64,000 nt of DNA from Thermococcus radiotolerans. Lineage in GTDB: Archaea; Methanobacteriota_B; Thermococci; Thermococcales; Thermococcaceae. Under the pieces are notes generated by a model. It did no database searches. It was not told the origin of the DNA and saw nothing but the letters and a program-made list of their open reading frames with translations. Positions 41,319 to 53,316 of the stretch are shown one piece after another (position 1 is the first letter of the stretch; every line of letters begins with the position of its first letter). The DNA lies in the NCBI RefSeq assembly GCF_002214565.1, contig NZ_CP015106.1:1736001-1800000 (forward strand), given 5' to 3'. A program made the translations under genes and the position numbers.

Positions 41319-42074
41319 ATGCTCACGAGCGGCTGGAAGAGCGTCAGCATGGTGGACGTCCACGGCAGGGTAACCTTCACGCTCTGGCTCTGCAGGTGCA
41401 ACCTTAAATGTCCGTTTTGTCACAACTGGCGTATAGCGGAAGGCCTTGACTGCTTCACCCTCGATAGAAAAGCCCTTCTTGACGAGCTTGAAGCGAGTTC
41501 CTTCCTAGTGGACTACTTCCACGTCACCGGAGGGGAGCCACTGATGCAGTGGAGGGAGCTGAGTTCGCTCTTCGCTGAGGTGAAGCTCCTCGACGTGCCG
41601 GTGAGTTTGAACACGAACCTAACCCTCATTGGTCCGCTGGAGAGGTTTTTAAAGGCCGGCCTCGTTGACCACATAGCGACGGACCTTAAAGCACCGCCCG
41701 AACTCTACGGTCTCCCCGAAAAGCCCGCAAAAAAGCTCTGGGAGCTCTTCCTGAGGGGCCTTGATGTGGTTTCCGACTACGGGGTTCCGCTGGAGCTGAG
41801 GATTCCTGTGGCGAAGGGCCTAAACGCGTGGCCCTACGTCGAAGAGGGGATCAAAAGGGCCAGCACTAACTTCTACGTCGTCCTGAACCCTCTCGTGGGA
41901 AAACCTCTGACCAACCCGAGGGACGAGGAGTGGTGTTCCGCCCACTGCTGGCCGGACGGAGAGGTCAAGGAACTCAAGAGAAAACTCGAAGAGCTCGGCG
42001 TCGAGGTTCACGTGAATCAGTTTTTCGAGTTCCCCAGTGGACATACGGGCGGAAAAATTCCCGGCCGGGCTTAA
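41319..42074 (+). CDS. nrdG: Anaerobic ribonucleotide reductase activase (radical SAM)
   Basis: A 251-residue radical SAM enzyme that installs the glycyl radical on NrdD. The 4Fe-4S motif is C27-x3-C31-x2-C34 in CNLKCPFC. The SAM-binding VTGGEPLMQW, DLKAP and later LRIPVAKGLN are typical of NrdG/PflA. It starts 21 nt after nrdD and ends in a GC-rich hairpin, so nrdDG is a two-gene operon. Confidence 0.95.
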   Translation: MLTSGWKSVSMVDVHGRVTFTLWLCRCNLKCPFCHNWRIAEGLDCFTLDRKALLDELEASSFLVDYFHVTGGEPLMQWRELSSLFAEVKLLDVPVSLNTNLTLIGPLERFLKAGLVDHIATDLKAPPELYGLPEKPAKKLWELFLRGLDVVSDYGVPLELRIPVAKGLNAWPYVEEGIKRASTNFYVVLNPLVGKPLTNPRDEEWCSAHCWPDGEVKELKRKLEELGVEVHVNQFFEFPSGHTGGKIPGRA

Positions 42075-42090
42075 CCGGCCCTCTCTTGAC
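42063..42090 (+). terminator. Hairpin at the end of nrdG
   Basis: GGCCGG (42063-42068) pairs with CCGGCC (42075-42080) across the stop codon and is followed by the pyrimidine tract CTCTCTTGACTTCC. Likely terminator of nrdDG. Confidence 0.45.
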
Positions 42091-42140
42091 TTCCTTAGCC
42101 ATTATAATGTCCTCATTACTCCCAGAAGCTGACCGAAAAT

Positions 42141-42148
42141 TTTATAAA
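42141..42148 (+). promoter_or_regulatory. Thermosome promoter (TATA)
   Basis: TTTATAAA preceded by CCGAAAAT (BRE-like). The expected start near 42170 leaves a leader of about 65 nt ending in GGAGGTGAGCGGAG, a strong ribosome site before the thermosome ATG. I looked for the Phr heat-shock operator pattern and could not confirm it. Confidence 0.65.
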
Positions 42149-42236
42149 TAACCTAAAGGAACCATAAACCGGAAACACTAATTGTAACTAAAACTCCTCC
42201 GTCGACAAAAACAAAAAAGGGCGGAGGTGAGCGGAG

Positions 42237-43874
42237 ATGGCCCAGCTCGCTGGACAGCCGGTTGTTATTCTGCCTGAGGGAACCCAGAGGTACGTTGGAA
42301 GGGATGCCCAGAGGCTTAACATTCTGGCTGCTAGGATTATTGCTGAAACCGTCAGGACCACCCTCGGTCCGAAGGGCATGGATAAAATGCTCGTCGACAG
42401 CCTCGGAGACATCGTCATCACCAACGACGGTGCCACCATCCTCGACGAGATGGACATCCAGCACCCGGCTGCCAAGATGATGGTTGAGGTTGCCAAGACC
42501 CAGGACAAGGAGGCCGGTGATGGAACCACTACCGCCGTCGTTATCGCTGGCGAGCTCCTCAGGAAGGCCGAGGAGCTCCTCGACCAGAACATCCACCCGA
42601 GCATAGTCATCAAGGGTTACGCCCTGGCCGCCGAGAAGGCCCAGGAGATACTCGATGAGATAGCCAAGGACGTCGACGTTGATGACGTTGAGATGCTCAA
42701 GAAGGCCGCCGTCACCGCCATTACCGGAAAGGCCGCCGAGGAGGAGCGCGAGTACCTCGCCAACATCGCCGTCGAGGCCGTCAAGCAGGTCGCCGAGAAG
42801 GTCGACGGCACCTACAAGGTCGACCTCGACAACATCAAGTTCGAGAAGAAGGAGGGCGGCAGCGTCAAGGACACCAGGCTCATAAGGGGCGTCGTCATCG
42901 ACAAGGAGGTCGTTCACCCAGGCATGCCGAAGAGGATTGAGAACGCCAAGATCGCGCTCATCAACGAGGCCCTCGAGGTCAAGGAGACCGAGACCGACGC
43001 CGAGATCAGGATCACCAGCCCGGAGCAGCTCCAGGCCTTCCTCGAGCAGGAGGAGAAGATGCTCCGCGAGATGGTCGAGAAGATCAAGGAGGTCGGCGCC
43101 AACGTCGTCTTCGTCCAGAAGGGTATCGACGACCTCGCCCAGCACTACCTCGCCAAGTATGGCATAATGGCCGTTAGGAGGGTCAAGAAGAGCGACATGG
43201 AGAAGCTCGCCAAGGCCACCGGCGCCAAGATCGTCACCAACGTCCGCGACCTCACCAGCGAGGACCTCGGTGAGGCCGAGCTCGTCGAGCAGAGGAAGGT
43301 CGCCGGCGAGAACATGATCTTCGTTGAGGGCTGCAAGAACCCGAAGGCGGTCACCATACTCATCAGGGGCGGTACCGAGCACGTCGTCGACGAGGTCGAG
43401 AGGGCTCTCGAGGATGCCGTCAAGGTCGTCAAGGACATCGTCGAGGACGGCAAGATACTCGCCGCCGGCGGTGCTCCTGAGATTGAGCTCAGCATCAAGC
43501 TCGACGAGTACGCTAAGGAGGTCGGCGGCAAGGAGGCTCTCGCCATCGAGAACTTCGCTGAGGCCCTCAAGGTCATACCGAGGACCCTGGCAGAGAACGC
43601 CGGTCTCGACCCGATCGAGACCCTCGTGAAGGTCATAGCAGCGCACAAGGAGAAGGGACCGACCATCGGCGTCGACGTCTTCGAGGGCGAGCCGGCCGAC
43701 ATGATGGAGCGCGGCGTTATAGCGCCGGTCAGGGTCACCAAGCAGGCCATCAAGAGTGCCAGCGAGGCTGCCATAATGATCCTCAGGATCGACGACGTCA
43801 TCGCCGCCAGCAAGCTCGAGAAGGAGAAGGAAGGCAAGGGCGGAAGCGAGGACTTCGGTAGCGACCTTGACTGA
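42237..43874 (+). CDS. ths: Thermosome subunit (group II chaperonin)
   Basis: A 545-residue chaperonin that folds proteins in an ATP-driven double-ring complex. Equatorial ATP-site motifs are [19 protein letters not shown] and GDGTTTAVV. The built-in lid and apical region span residues about 215-365, and GGAPEIELS and the late nucleotide motif [17 protein letters not shown]-like segment complete the fold. The C-terminus [11 protein letters not shown] lacks the GGM repeats of some paralogues. Extremely biased codon use marks it as highly expressed and produces long open shadows on other frames. Confidence 0.97.
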   Translation: MAQLAGQPVVILPEGTQRYVGRDAQRLNILAARIIAETVRTTLGPKGMDKMLVDSLGDIVITNDGATILDEMDIQHPAAKMMVEVAKTQDKEAGDGTTTAVVIAGELLRKAEELLDQNIHPSIVIKGYALAAEKAQEILDEIAKDVDVDDVEMLKKAAVTAITGKAAEEEREYLANIAVEAVKQVAEKVDGTYKVDLDNIKFEKKEGGSVKDTRLIRGVVIDKEVVHPGMPKRIENAKIALINEALEVKETETDAEIRITSPEQLQAFLEQEEKMLREMVEKIKEVGANVVFVQKGIDDLAQHYLAKYGIMAVRRVKKSDMEKLAKATGAKIVTNVRDLTSEDLGEAELVEQRKVAGENMIFVEGCKNPKAVTILIRGGTEHVVDEVERALEDAVKVVKDIVEDGKILAAGGAPEIELSIKLDEYAKEVGGKEALAIENFAEALKVIPRTLAENAGLDPIETLVKVIAAHKEKGPTIGVDVFEGEPADMMERGVIAPVRVTKQAIKSASEAAIMILRIDDVIAASKLEKEKEGKGGSEDFGSDLD

Positions 43875-43981
43875 AGGCGCTGGATTTAGCTCTCTTAACT
43901 TTTCTCATTCCTAATTCTCCAAGCTTTTAGGTTCCTGTGACCCCATAACAACAGTTTTTTAAACGAGGTTTCCTCTTCTGG

Positions 43982-45079
43982 ATGACCAAACTGGAATTGG
44001 AGGGAGTCCTTGTGAGGGTCATAGGCGTCGACCCTGGAACCAAGAGCTTCGATGTCATAGGCCTTGAGGACGGAAGGATAAAGCTTGATTTAACCTTTCC
44101 GAGCGAGGTTGTTGCGGAGGATCCAGGAAGGATAGTAAAGGCCATCGAGGACTTCAACGCCGAGGTCATAATCGGTCCCTCTGGCTACGGGGTTCCGCTG
44201 AAGCACATAAGCGAGCTGACCGAGAGGGACCGCTTCGAGATGACGCTCGTGAGAGAGGAGGAAATGAAGGAAATCCCCGTTCTCCTCGGCCTCCAGGAGA
44301 TGGTCGGCCAGATGGCCGAGAAGGGCATGAACGTCTGGTTTATTCCTGGGGTCATTCACCTTCCGACCGTCCCGGAGTGGAGGAAGTACAACAAGGTGGA
44401 CATGGGGACGGCGGACAAGATGGCGATAACCGTGCTCGGCATCTACGACCAGGCGAAGAGGCTTGGACTTGAGTGCAGCGAGGTTTCCTTCGTCCTCCTC
44501 GAGGTGGGCTTCGGCTACAACTACGCGGGGGCGGTGAAGAGAGGAAAAATCGTTGACGGCATCGGCGGGACGATATTCCCCGGCCCGGCGTACGTGAACA
44601 GCGGTGCCCTCGACGGAGAGGTCGCCTACCTGATGGGAAGGATAAAGAAGTGGCACCTCTTCTGGGGAGGGGCAACGGTGATAGCGGCCAACGAGATACT
44701 CCCGCCTGAGGAGTTCGCCAAGCGGCTCGACGAGAAGCCCTTTTCAAAGGCCTGGGAGGCTATGAAGGACGGCTTCATTAAAGCTGTTGCCTCAGAACTT
44801 GCCGTCGTTGGGAAGGCCAGGGAGATAATCCTCTCCGGCCGGTTGATGCGCATAGACGAGCTGAGGAAGGACGTGGAGGATACCTTCGAGGAGCTCTTTG
44901 AGATTTCGATCGTCAGGCAGAGGGGCCTTGAGGGCAGGGCCAAAGAGGCCGCCCAGGGAAGCGCCATAATCGGCGACGGCCTCGCTGGAGGTCAGTTCAG
45001 GGAGCTCGTGGAGCACGTGGAGATAAAGAAGAGCCGTGGAAGCGTCCTCGATTACGTAAAGCTCCCGCTCGATGTTTAA
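43982..45079 (+). CDS. DUF1464 family protein (ASKHA-fold kinase-like)
   Basis: A 365-residue archaeal protein. The N-terminal RVIGVDPGTKSFDVIGLEDG is a phosphate-1-like loop of the ASKHA (acetate/butyrate kinase, actin-like) fold. LLEVGFGYNYAGAVKRGKIVDGIGG looks like phosphate-2 (key: EVGFGYN, GGT), and AAQGSAIIGDGLAGG resembles the adenosine motif. It matches the uncharacterised DUF1464 family. TATA TTTTTTAAAC lies about 25 nt upstream with no ribosome site, so probably leaderless. Its end overlaps the convergent taw3 gene by 4 nt. Confidence 0.82.
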   Translation: MTKLELEGVLVRVIGVDPGTKSFDVIGLEDGRIKLDLTFPSEVVAEDPGRIVKAIEDFNAEVIIGPSGYGVPLKHISELTERDRFEMTLVREEEMKEIPVLLGLQEMVGQMAEKGMNVWFIPGVIHLPTVPEWRKYNKVDMGTADKMAITVLGIYDQAKRLGLECSEVSFVLLEVGFGYNYAGAVKRGKIVDGIGGTIFPGPAYVNSGALDGEVAYLMGRIKKWHLFWGGATVIAANEILPPEEFAKRLDEKPFSKAWEAMKDGFIKAVASELAVVGKAREIILSGRLMRIDELRKDVEDTFEELFEISIVRQRGLEGRAKEAAQGSAIIGDGLAGGQFRELVEHVEIKKSRGSVLDYVKLPLDV

Positions 45080-45684
45080 GGTGACTGGTGGGCGTTCTCT
45101 ATCTTTTCAACCTCTTCCCCCAGCCTCTTGAGCTTCCCCTTGAAGCGCCTTACCTGGGAGTTGGCAATTCCAACTATTCTCTCGATGTAGGCCTCATCGA
45201 CCCAGAGCTCCCCATCGGTACCGAGCGGAACGTCCATCCTCTCGGTGGAGCGTATCTCAACGAGGAGCTTCTTGTGGCTCACGCTCTTGATGTTCGAGTA
45301 CTTGAAGCCCAGGCCGATGGCGAGGTTGAGCAGTTTTACAGCGTCCTCCATGGTTCTCGCCCCGACGTGAAGAATCGGGCTCCTGATCAGGAACCAGAGC
45401 TGGCCCTTTTCGTGTCTCCCGATAGCCTCAAGGACTTCCTCGACTTTGACGGTTCTGTGCCACTTGCCGAGCCAGACCGAGTTCACCTTGTCTCCGAAGT
45501 GGGGCATCTCCATGACCGAAATCCTGCCCGAGCACGAGGAGGTGGTGAAGTAGTTCTCAAGGGAGTTTATTTTATCGAGCAGTGGGATTATGTCATCATC
45601 CACCTTGCCCTCGGCTAAGGCCCGCCTGAGGCCTTCCATCGCCCTCGCCTTCTGCTCATCGAAGTTCTTGGTGTAGAGGAACAT
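45076..45684 (-). CDS. taw3: tRNA(Phe) wybutosine-derivative methyltransferase Taw3
   Basis: A 202-residue protein of the TYW3 family, which methylates N4 of the wyosine precursor at G37 of tRNA-Phe. Family motifs are FTTSSCSGRISV (residues about 45-57), LWFLIRSPILHVGARTMEDA, SVSHKKLLVEIRSTERMDVP (key: EIRSTERMD) and RFKGKLKRL. The start is 4 nt beyond the end of the upstream helicase gene, so the two are co-transcribed. Confidence 0.94.
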   Translation of the reverse strand: MFLYTKNFDEQKARAMEGLRRALAEGKVDDDIIPLLDKINSLENYFTTSSCSGRISVMEMPHFGDKVNSVWLGKWHRTVKVEEVLEAIGRHEKGQLWFLIRSPILHVGARTMEDAVKLLNLAIGLGFKYSNIKSVSHKKLLVEIRSTERMDVPLGTDGELWVDEAYIERIVGIANSQVRRFKGKLKRLGEEVEKIENAHQSP

Positions 45685-45687
45685 CCA

Positions 45688-47664
45688 TCACACCCCCAGT
45701 TTTCTGGCATCGACCACAGTCTCCCTCTCACCCACAAACTCCACCAGCCGTTTATAAGTTGGATGGGCACTCAAAGTCGAGGAATCGCCTATCAAAATCA
45801 GCTTCCTCTTAGCCCTCGTCAGCGAGACGTTCAAGCGCCTCAAATCCTTCAGGAATCCCAGCTCGCCCTTCCCGTTGGAGCGGACGAAGGACAGGAGGAT
45901 TACCTCCTTTTCCCTCCCCTGGTATCCATCCACAGTCTTCACCTCGACTTCCTCCGGCAGGAGCGAGCGTATCAGGTCGCGCTGGTCGTCGTAGGGGGTA
46001 ATCACTCCAATCCACTCGGGCTTAACCCCGAGCTTTAACAGCCTCTCAACTGTTTCCTTAACCAGCCTCGCCTCGAGCGGGTTCTCCCTGCTCTCGCTCC
46101 CATAGCGCTGCCTCTCGAAGCGGTCTTCCCTCCCAGAGGTGTCCACGAAGACCAGGACGTTATCTGGCCTGAGGACTTCGTCCCATGAACCATTGCGCGT
46201 GGGGCTTTTAACCCCGAGGTCTGCGAGGGTTATCGCCCTAATGCTCTCATCCGCTTCTATTCTACCGCCGTAGAACTCCCTGCTCGGGAACTCCATCAGG
46301 CGTTCGTTCATTCTGTACTGGACTGTGAGCATCTCGCTCTTCCTGGGATAGCGCTCAATCAGGCCCTCGAAGAGCGTATTGCCTAACTCCTTCGCCTTCT
46401 CGCTGAGTATCGTCGGGGGCAGCTGCTTGTGGTCTCCGGCCAAAACGAACCGCCTCGCGCGGTTGATGGGTATGAGGACGCTTGGGATGGTTGCCTGGGT
46501 GGCCTCGTCTATTACCGCGACATCGTATGAGCCGTAGTCAACGACATCCAGTCCAGCCGAGGAGTTCGTCGTCAAGACAACGTCCGCCTCTCGGATGATT
46601 TCCCTCGCGATTCTCTCCTCAAGCTTTCTGGCATCGTCGAAGGTCTTCTGAACCTGCCGGTTGATTTTTATCCACTCCGCCATCTCCCTGATCAGCCTTG
46701 CCGGAACGCCCCTCGTCCCGATGCCCTTTGAGGCCAGCCTGAGGATCTCCTTGTCGCTCAGCCCGCGCCTGTACTTCGGCGAGGGCTTAGTGAACGTGTC
46801 GCGCTTTTCCGCTAAATTCTGGCCAATAACCCTCAGATCTCTCAGCTCACCGTAGAGCTCATGCTGAGTTATGAGGTAAGCTAGAGTCGTCTCGTGGAGG
46901 CTCTTTGAGACCCTGCTCGGGTGGCCAACGCGGACGACCTTCAAACCGGAGTCAACGAGTCTCTCCACGAGGTTGTCCACGGCAACGTTGCTCTCCGCCG
47001 TTGCCAGAACCCTGTTGCCCCTCTCCACCTCCTGCCTTGTCAGCTCGGCCAGAGTTCTCGTCTTGCCTGTTCCAAACGGACCGTGGATAAGGAAGAAGTC
47101 AGGGCTTCCAAGGGCTTTGGCAACCGCCTTCCTCTGGCTCCCGTTCAGACTCCTATCAAAGGGCGTGAACTCAAGGGCCTCACTTTCTTCCGGCTCCCTC
47201 AGACCGAGGTAGAGCTCCAGAGCCTTCCTCCCGCTCTCACGAAGGGCCTCAAGGTTCTCAAGCCAGCGCTTGAAGGTTATGTCGTTGGCGTAGAGGTCGA
47301 TGCGAGCACCCTTTAATGCCCACTCCGGAACGGTTTCAAGGGCGACCGTTATGAACCGCTTTCCCTTCTCGACGACCGTTCCAACCAGGTCGCTCTTCAG
47401 CGGGTCTCTCCTGCTGACAACCACCAGATCGCCAACGCTTATCTCGGTCTTTATCTCTCTATCGCGGCCGTATTTCACCAAAAAGTAGCCCAGCTCCTCC
47501 CCGACGACCTTCCCGTTGAGTCCCAGAACGGCCCTCCCGACCTTCTCCCTCTCGCGACCGGAAAGACGCTTCATCTCGGCGCGCATCGCCTCTATCTCGG
47601 CCTTACGCTCAATCTCAACGAGTACCTTGAGGCGAGAGATGAACTTCTCCAGTTTTTCGTCCAT
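45688..47664 (-). CDS. UPF1/IGHMBP2-like superfamily 1 helicase
   Basis: A 658-residue DNA/RNA helicase. Q-motif LNGSQRKAV; Walker [11 protein letters not shown] (residues 195-204); motif [13 protein letters not shown]; motif [14 protein letters not shown]; motif IV region [11 protein letters not shown]; motif [14 protein letters not shown]; motif [19 protein letters not shown]. An N-terminal beta-barrel region (residues about 40-130) is like that of IGHMBP2/Dna2-related proteins. It is a common archaeal family whose precise job is unsettled. ATG behind GAGGAAAA. Confidence 0.92.
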   Translation of the reverse strand: MDEKLEKFISRLKVLVEIERKAEIEAMRAEMKRLSGREREKVGRAVLGLNGKVVGEELGYFLVKYGRDREIKTEISVGDLVVVSRRDPLKSDLVGTVVEKGKRFITVALETVPEWALKGARIDLYANDITFKRWLENLEALRESGRKALELYLGLREPEESEALEFTPFDRSLNGSQRKAVAKALGSPDFFLIHGPFGTGKTRTLAELTRQEVERGNRVLATAESNVAVDNLVERLVDSGLKVVRVGHPSRVSKSLHETTLAYLITQHELYGELRDLRVIGQNLAEKRDTFTKPSPKYRRGLSDKEILRLASKGIGTRGVPARLIREMAEWIKINRQVQKTFDDARKLEERIAREIIREADVVLTTNSSAGLDVVDYGSYDVAVIDEATQATIPSVLIPINRARRFVLAGDHKQLPPTILSEKAKELGNTLFEGLIERYPRKSEMLTVQYRMNERLMEFPSREFYGGRIEADESIRAITLADLGVKSPTRNGSWDEVLRPDNVLVFVDTSGREDRFERQRYGSESRENPLEARLVKETVERLLKLGVKPEWIGVITPYDDQRDLIRSLLPEEVEVKTVDGYQGREKEVILLSFVRSNGKGELGFLKDLRRLNVSLTRAKRKLILIGDSSTLSAHPTYKRLVEFVGERETVVDARKLGV

Positions 47665-47795
47665 TTTTCCTCCCGATGAGCGAAGAGAAGAGCCGTTTAA
47701 AAGGTTGAGGGTGGTCAGCCCATGCGAGTTTCCTCACCGATCGGACGAAACTTCCCTCATCATCCCAGAAGGAGTAGGGAAGAGGGGTTAAAAAG

Positions 47796-48059
47796 CTAAG
47801 CCCTCTCGGAAGAAATCACCGAGACTATGTCCCTGTGGAAGGACCTCAACGCCTTCCAGTGCCGCTCGTCAATCTCGTCGCTCCACGAGACCCTCTTGTA
47901 GAACCTTTCCAGGTCGTCAAGCAAGTACTCCAAGTATTCCCTGCGTCCACCCTCCACACCGATGCCGTTGCTCAAGAGCTTGCCCCTCAGAAACGGCATG
48001 ACCTCCGACGGCCGACCGAGAGCCGCCCAGAAGAGACCTTCCTTCAGGATTTCACCCAA
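47796..48059 (-). CDS. Small hypothetical protein, unknown function
   Basis: An 87-residue frame with TTG start behind GAGGAGC. The protein is helical and charged (EYLEYLLDDLERFYKRVSWSDEIDERHWKALRSF, key: LDDLERFYKR), without known motifs. The upstream in-frame region up to a stop near 48120 has no ATG or GTG start that I trust. Codon use resembles that of neighbouring genes, and it sits between the helicase start and guaB. It may be a genuine small gene or a remnant. Confidence 0.45.
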   Translation of the reverse strand: MGEILKEGLFWAALGRPSEVMPFLRGKLLSNGIGVEGGRREYLEYLLDDLERFYKRVSWSDEIDERHWKALRSFHRDIVSVISSERA

Positions 48060-48329
48060 CAGCTCCTCAAAACCAAAGCTCCTAACCTTAGCCCTAGAGA
48101 TGGGTTTGGTACTCCCCCCTCATGGTAATCACCGATTCTAGGAGTGTTCGGGAGTATTTGTGCTTTTTGGCGGAACCTTTGGCCATCTGTCAAGAAAGGC
48201 AAAAATTAAGGCTAACCTCTGGACGAATATCCAACTTATTCTTCATTCAATGTCATATTGTTAACGCAGTAGCCGAGTTATGCCGTCTGGAGCGGAAACC
48301 CTTAAAAACCCCTGCCAGGTTCATGTTAA

Positions 48330-49814
<1,485 letters not shown>

Positions 49815-49877
49815 TTTCCCTTCCCTCTTTTTGAAAACCTTATAAGGCGTTTCTCCCAGTCCAGCCTGGGGAGAGCT

Positions 49878-51278
49878 ATGACCAGCGTTGGAATCGTTGG
49901 AAGCGGTGCCGCGGGCCTGACCGCCGCGGTGGCCCTGGCGAGACGGGGCTTCGACGTGACGGTCATCGGTAGGGGAATAAAGGAGAGCAACTCCTACCTT
50001 GCCCAGGCAGGAGTAGCCTTTCCAATCCTCGACGGTGATTCCCCCAAGGCTCATGTTCTCGACACGATCAAGGCAGGCAAGTATCTCAACGATGAGGAGA
50101 CCGTATGGAGCGTAATCTCAAAGGCAAGCGAGGCCTACGCTTTCCTTCTCTCAATAGGGCTGGAGTTCGAGACCAACGAGACCGAGGGAGGGCACTCCTT
50201 CCACCGCGTCTTCACCGTGAGGAACGAGACCGGAAAGCACCTCATGAAAGTTTTATATATAGCCGCCAAGGAGGCGGGCGTTCACTTCGTCGAGGGCATT
50301 GCCGAGGAGCTGGCTGTGAGAGAGGGCAGGGCCTACGGGATCTTTCTCGACGGAGAGCTTCTTACGTTCGATGCCACTATTATAGCCACCGGCGGCTTTG
50401 CCTCACTCTTCAAGTACACCGCCGGTTCGCCCCTCAACCTTGGGGTCCTAATAGGCGATTCCATAATGAAAGGCTCCCCCGCGAGGGATCTGGAGTTCGT
50501 CCAGTTTCACCCCACCGGTTACATCGGTAAGAACGGCGTTTTCCTCGTCAGCGAGGCCGTTAGGGGAGCGGGAGCAAAGCTGGTGACGGAAAATGGGGAA
50601 CGCTTCGTTAACGAGCTTTCCACGAGGGACATCGTCGCTAGGGCGATATACAACCAGATGAAAGCCGGCAGGAGAGTTTTCCTTGACGCGACTGACATAG
50701 AGGATTTCAAGAAAATCTTCCCGCAGATATACGCTTTCCTGAGGAAGGACGGCATCGATCCGGCTAAAGACTTAATCCCGGTCTCCCCGATAGCCCACTA
50801 CACCATCGGCGGGATAGCGGTCGACCTCTGGTACAGGACGGCAATCAAGAACCTCTACGCTGTAGGTGAAGCGATGAGCAACGGTTTCCACGGAGCGAAC
50901 AGATTGGCGAGCAACTCCCTCCTTGAGTGCCTCGTTTCCGGCCTTGAAGTTGCAAGAACCATAGCGAGGGAGGGGCCAAGGCTCGGTGAGATTCGGGAGA
51001 TTCCGTATCGCTTCGATTCACTGGGAGACGTTGACACCCTCCGGGAGATACTGTGGAACCATGCAGGCATCGTGAGGAGCGGTTCCTCCCTGATGGACGG
51101 CCTGAAAAGGCTCGATTCGGTTGAGGCGGACCCGAGGTTAAAGCTGCTCGCGAGAGGAGTCCTTGAGTGTGCTCTCGCGAGAGAAGAAAGCCGGGGCGCT
51201 CACTACCGTGAGGACTTTCCAGCTATGAGCAAATCCTTCGAGAGATCGAGCTTCTTCGACGGAAGGTGCAGGCTCTAA
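49878..51278 (+). CDS. nadB: L-aspartate oxidase
   Basis: A 466-residue FAD enzyme that converts L-aspartate to iminoaspartate, the first step of de novo NAD synthesis. FAD-binding [16 protein letters not shown] is at the N-terminus. [38 protein letters not shown] and [26 protein letters not shown] (key: [13 protein letters not shown]) are the succinate dehydrogenase/fumarate reductase-family active-site segments. The C-terminal helical domain is short. In anaerobes the electron acceptor is probably fumarate rather than oxygen. TATA CCTTATAAGG near 49848; first gene of nadBAC. Confidence 0.95.
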   Translation: MTSVGIVGSGAAGLTAAVALARRGFDVTVIGRGIKESNSYLAQAGVAFPILDGDSPKAHVLDTIKAGKYLNDEETVWSVISKASEAYAFLLSIGLEFETNETEGGHSFHRVFTVRNETGKHLMKVLYIAAKEAGVHFVEGIAEELAVREGRAYGIFLDGELLTFDATIIATGGFASLFKYTAGSPLNLGVLIGDSIMKGSPARDLEFVQFHPTGYIGKNGVFLVSEAVRGAGAKLVTENGERFVNELSTRDIVARAIYNQMKAGRRVFLDATDIEDFKKIFPQIYAFLRKDGIDPAKDLIPVSPIAHYTIGGIAVDLWYRTAIKNLYAVGEAMSNGFHGANRLASNSLLECLVSGLEVARTIAREGPRLGEIREIPYRFDSLGDVDTLREILWNHAGIVRSGSSLMDGLKRLDSVEADPRLKLLARGVLECALAREESRGAHYREDFPAMSKSFERSSFFDGRCRL

Positions 51279-51340
51279 CCACAGGTGGCCAACAACCTTT
51301 TAATCTTCCTCCTCTACCACCATCCAAGCGAGGTGAGATT

Positions 51341-52249
51341 ATGGAGAAGGAGACGCTCATAGCTGAGATTGAACGCCTGAAGGAAGAGCGCAACGCTATA
51401 ATAATGGCCCACAACTACCAGCCACCTGAAATCCAGAATATAGCCGACTTCCTTGGTGACAGCCTTGAGCTCGCGAGGAAAGCTGTGGACGTTGATGCCG
51501 ACGTCATAGTCTTCGCGGGAGTAGACTTCATGGCCGAGACCGCGAAGATCCTCAATCCCAAAAAGACCGTCCTGCTCCCGAGCAAAAGGGCCACCTGCGC
51601 CATGGCCAACATGCTGAAGGTCGAGCACATCCTTAGGGCCAAGGAGCGGTACCCGGACGCTCCAGTGGTTCTCTACGTGAACACCACCGCCGAGACGAAG
51701 GCCTACGCCGACGTAACGGTAACTTCAGCCAACGCGGTCAGAATAGTTGAGAAGCTCGATTCCGACGTCATACTCTTTGGACCGGACAAGAACCTGGCTC
51801 ACCACGTCGCCAAGGTCACCGGAAAGAAGGTCATCCCCGTCCCCGAGTACGGACACTGCTATGTCCACAGGAAGTTCACCCTTGAAGACGTCGAGCGCGC
51901 GAGGAAGCTCTACCCCAACGCCAAGCTGATGGTTCACCCGGAGTGCGAGCCGGAAGTGCAGGAAAAAGCTGACATAATAGTCTCCACGGGCGGAATGATA
52001 AAGCGTGCCCCCGAGCACGACGAGTGGGTCGTCTTCACCGAGCACGAGATGGTTTACAGGCTTAAGAAGCTCTATCCCCACATCAAGTTCCACCCCGCCA
52101 GGGAAGACGCCGTCTGTGTCGGCATGAAGGCTATAACTCTAAACCACGTCTACGAGTCGCTCAGGGACATGAAGTACCAGGTTGAAGTGCCTGAGGAGAT
52201 AGCGGAGAAGGCCAGGAAGGCCATCGAAAGGATGCTGGAGATGAGTTAA
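51341..52249 (+). CDS. nadA: Quinolinate synthase A
   Basis: A 302-residue 4Fe-4S enzyme that condenses iminoaspartate with dihydroxyacetone phosphate to quinolinate. The motifs [35 protein letters not shown], the cluster cysteine in [21 protein letters not shown] and [11 protein letters not shown] give the three conserved cysteines. ATG at 51341 with GAGGTGAG before it; the frame is open upstream only because it overlaps nadB's end. It forms an operon with nadB and nadC. Confidence 0.96.
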   Translation: MEKETLIAEIERLKEERNAIIMAHNYQPPEIQNIADFLGDSLELARKAVDVDADVIVFAGVDFMAETAKILNPKKTVLLPSKRATCAMANMLKVEHILRAKERYPDAPVVLYVNTTAETKAYADVTVTSANAVRIVEKLDSDVILFGPDKNLAHHVAKVTGKKVIPVPEYGHCYVHRKFTLEDVERARKLYPNAKLMVHPECEPEVQEKADIIVSTGGMIKRAPEHDEWVVFTEHEMVYRLKKLYPHIKFHPAREDAVCVGMKAITLNHVYESLRDMKYQVEVPEEIAEKARKAIERMLEMS

Positions 52250-52298
52250 GTTCAGAGGGAAAGATTTCGTAGTTTTTGTTAAGTATGGAGGGAAACTT

Positions 52299-53132
52299 AT
52301 GATCTCTCTTTCATATCTGCTCAAGTTCCTTGAGGAGGACACTCCCTTCGGCGACGTCACGAGTGAGGCTGTGATTCCTGAAGGAATCAGGGCCAAGGCA
52401 GTGATAATTGCGAAGCAGGAAGGAATAATAGCGGGCGTTGAGGAAGCCAAAGCTCTGTTCGAGCACTTCTGGGTTGAAGTTGGGGTCAGGAAGCGTGATG
52501 GAGAGGAAGTGAAGAAGGGAGACACCATCCTCGAGCTTGAGGGCGACGCCCGCTCGATACTCCTCGTCGAGAGGACGGCTTTGAACATTATGGGCAGGAT
52601 GAGTGGCATAGCGACCGAGGTCAGGAAGCTGGTCGAGAAAGTTAAGGCCGTAAACCCGAAGGTTCGTGTTGCAGGGACAAGAAAGACCCTCCTCAAGCCG
52701 ATAGACAAGAGGGCGATACTCATCGGCGGCGGCGAGCCCCATCGTTTTTCCCTCAGCGACGCGATACTCATAAAGGACAATCACCTCGCTTTAGTCCCGC
52801 TGGAGGAGGCCATAAGGCGCGCTAAGGCTTTCAGCGTTTACAAGGTCGTCGAGGTTGAGGTCGAGAGCCTTGAGGATGCACTAAAAGCAGCAAAAGCCGG
52901 GGCGGACGTGGTGATGCTCGACAACATGAGTCCGGCCGAGATAGCTGAGACGGTGGAGGCTCTAAAGCGCGAGGGTCTTCGCGATAGGGTGAAAATCGAG
53001 GTCTCCGGTGGGATAACCCCTGAAAACATCGAGGAGTACGCGGCGCTCGACATCGACGTCATAAGCCTCGGCTACATCACGCACTCCGTCAAGAACTTCG
53101 ATGTCAGCCTTGAGATAATTGGAAAGCTCTGA
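52299..53132 (+). CDS. nadC: Nicotinate-nucleotide pyrophosphorylase (quinolinate phosphoribosyltransferase)
   Basis: A 277-residue enzyme that turns quinolinate and PRPP into nicotinate mononucleotide. Characteristic segments are LKFLEEDTPFGDVTSEAV, TALNIMGRMSGIAT, VAGTRKTLLKPIDKRAILIGGGEPHR-like (key: GTRKT, GGGEPHR), SDAILIKDNH and DVVMLDNMSP. Ends with SLGYITHSVKNFDVSLEI. ATG behind GGAGGGAAACTT. Completes the nadBAC pathway to NaMN. Confidence 0.96.
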   Translation: MISLSYLLKFLEEDTPFGDVTSEAVIPEGIRAKAVIIAKQEGIIAGVEEAKALFEHFWVEVGVRKRDGEEVKKGDTILELEGDARSILLVERTALNIMGRMSGIATEVRKLVEKVKAVNPKVRVAGTRKTLLKPIDKRAILIGGGEPHRFSLSDAILIKDNHLALVPLEEAIRRAKAFSVYKVVEVEVESLEDALKAAKAGADVVMLDNMSPAEIAETVEALKREGLRDRVKIEVSGGITPENIEEYAALDIDVISLGYITHSVKNFDVSLEIIGKL

Positions 53133-53316
53133 ACGGAAGACTTTCACTTTTTCCAATTCCCTTGGACCCTCTTGGCGTTCCCCGTTTTCTGTCCCTCCAA
53201 AAGATGTTAACCTTCGCGATTATCTCCAACATAGGTCTTTGGTTTGAACACTTTTTCATCAAATTTCTTCCAGAAAGCTTTTTATTTTTGCCGCTTAGAT
53301 GCTCACAGGTGGTAAC

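Noticed and set aside
42121-42236. Phr heat-shock operator before the thermosome gene
   Set aside because: TTTATAAATAA and TTGTAA are present, but not in the spacing I would require, so I do not call the site.
42262-43837. Several arginine- or serine-rich frames and a 497-codon minus frame across the thermosome gene
   Set aside because: Extreme codon bias of the thermosome gene removes stops from other frames; their composition is not protein-like.
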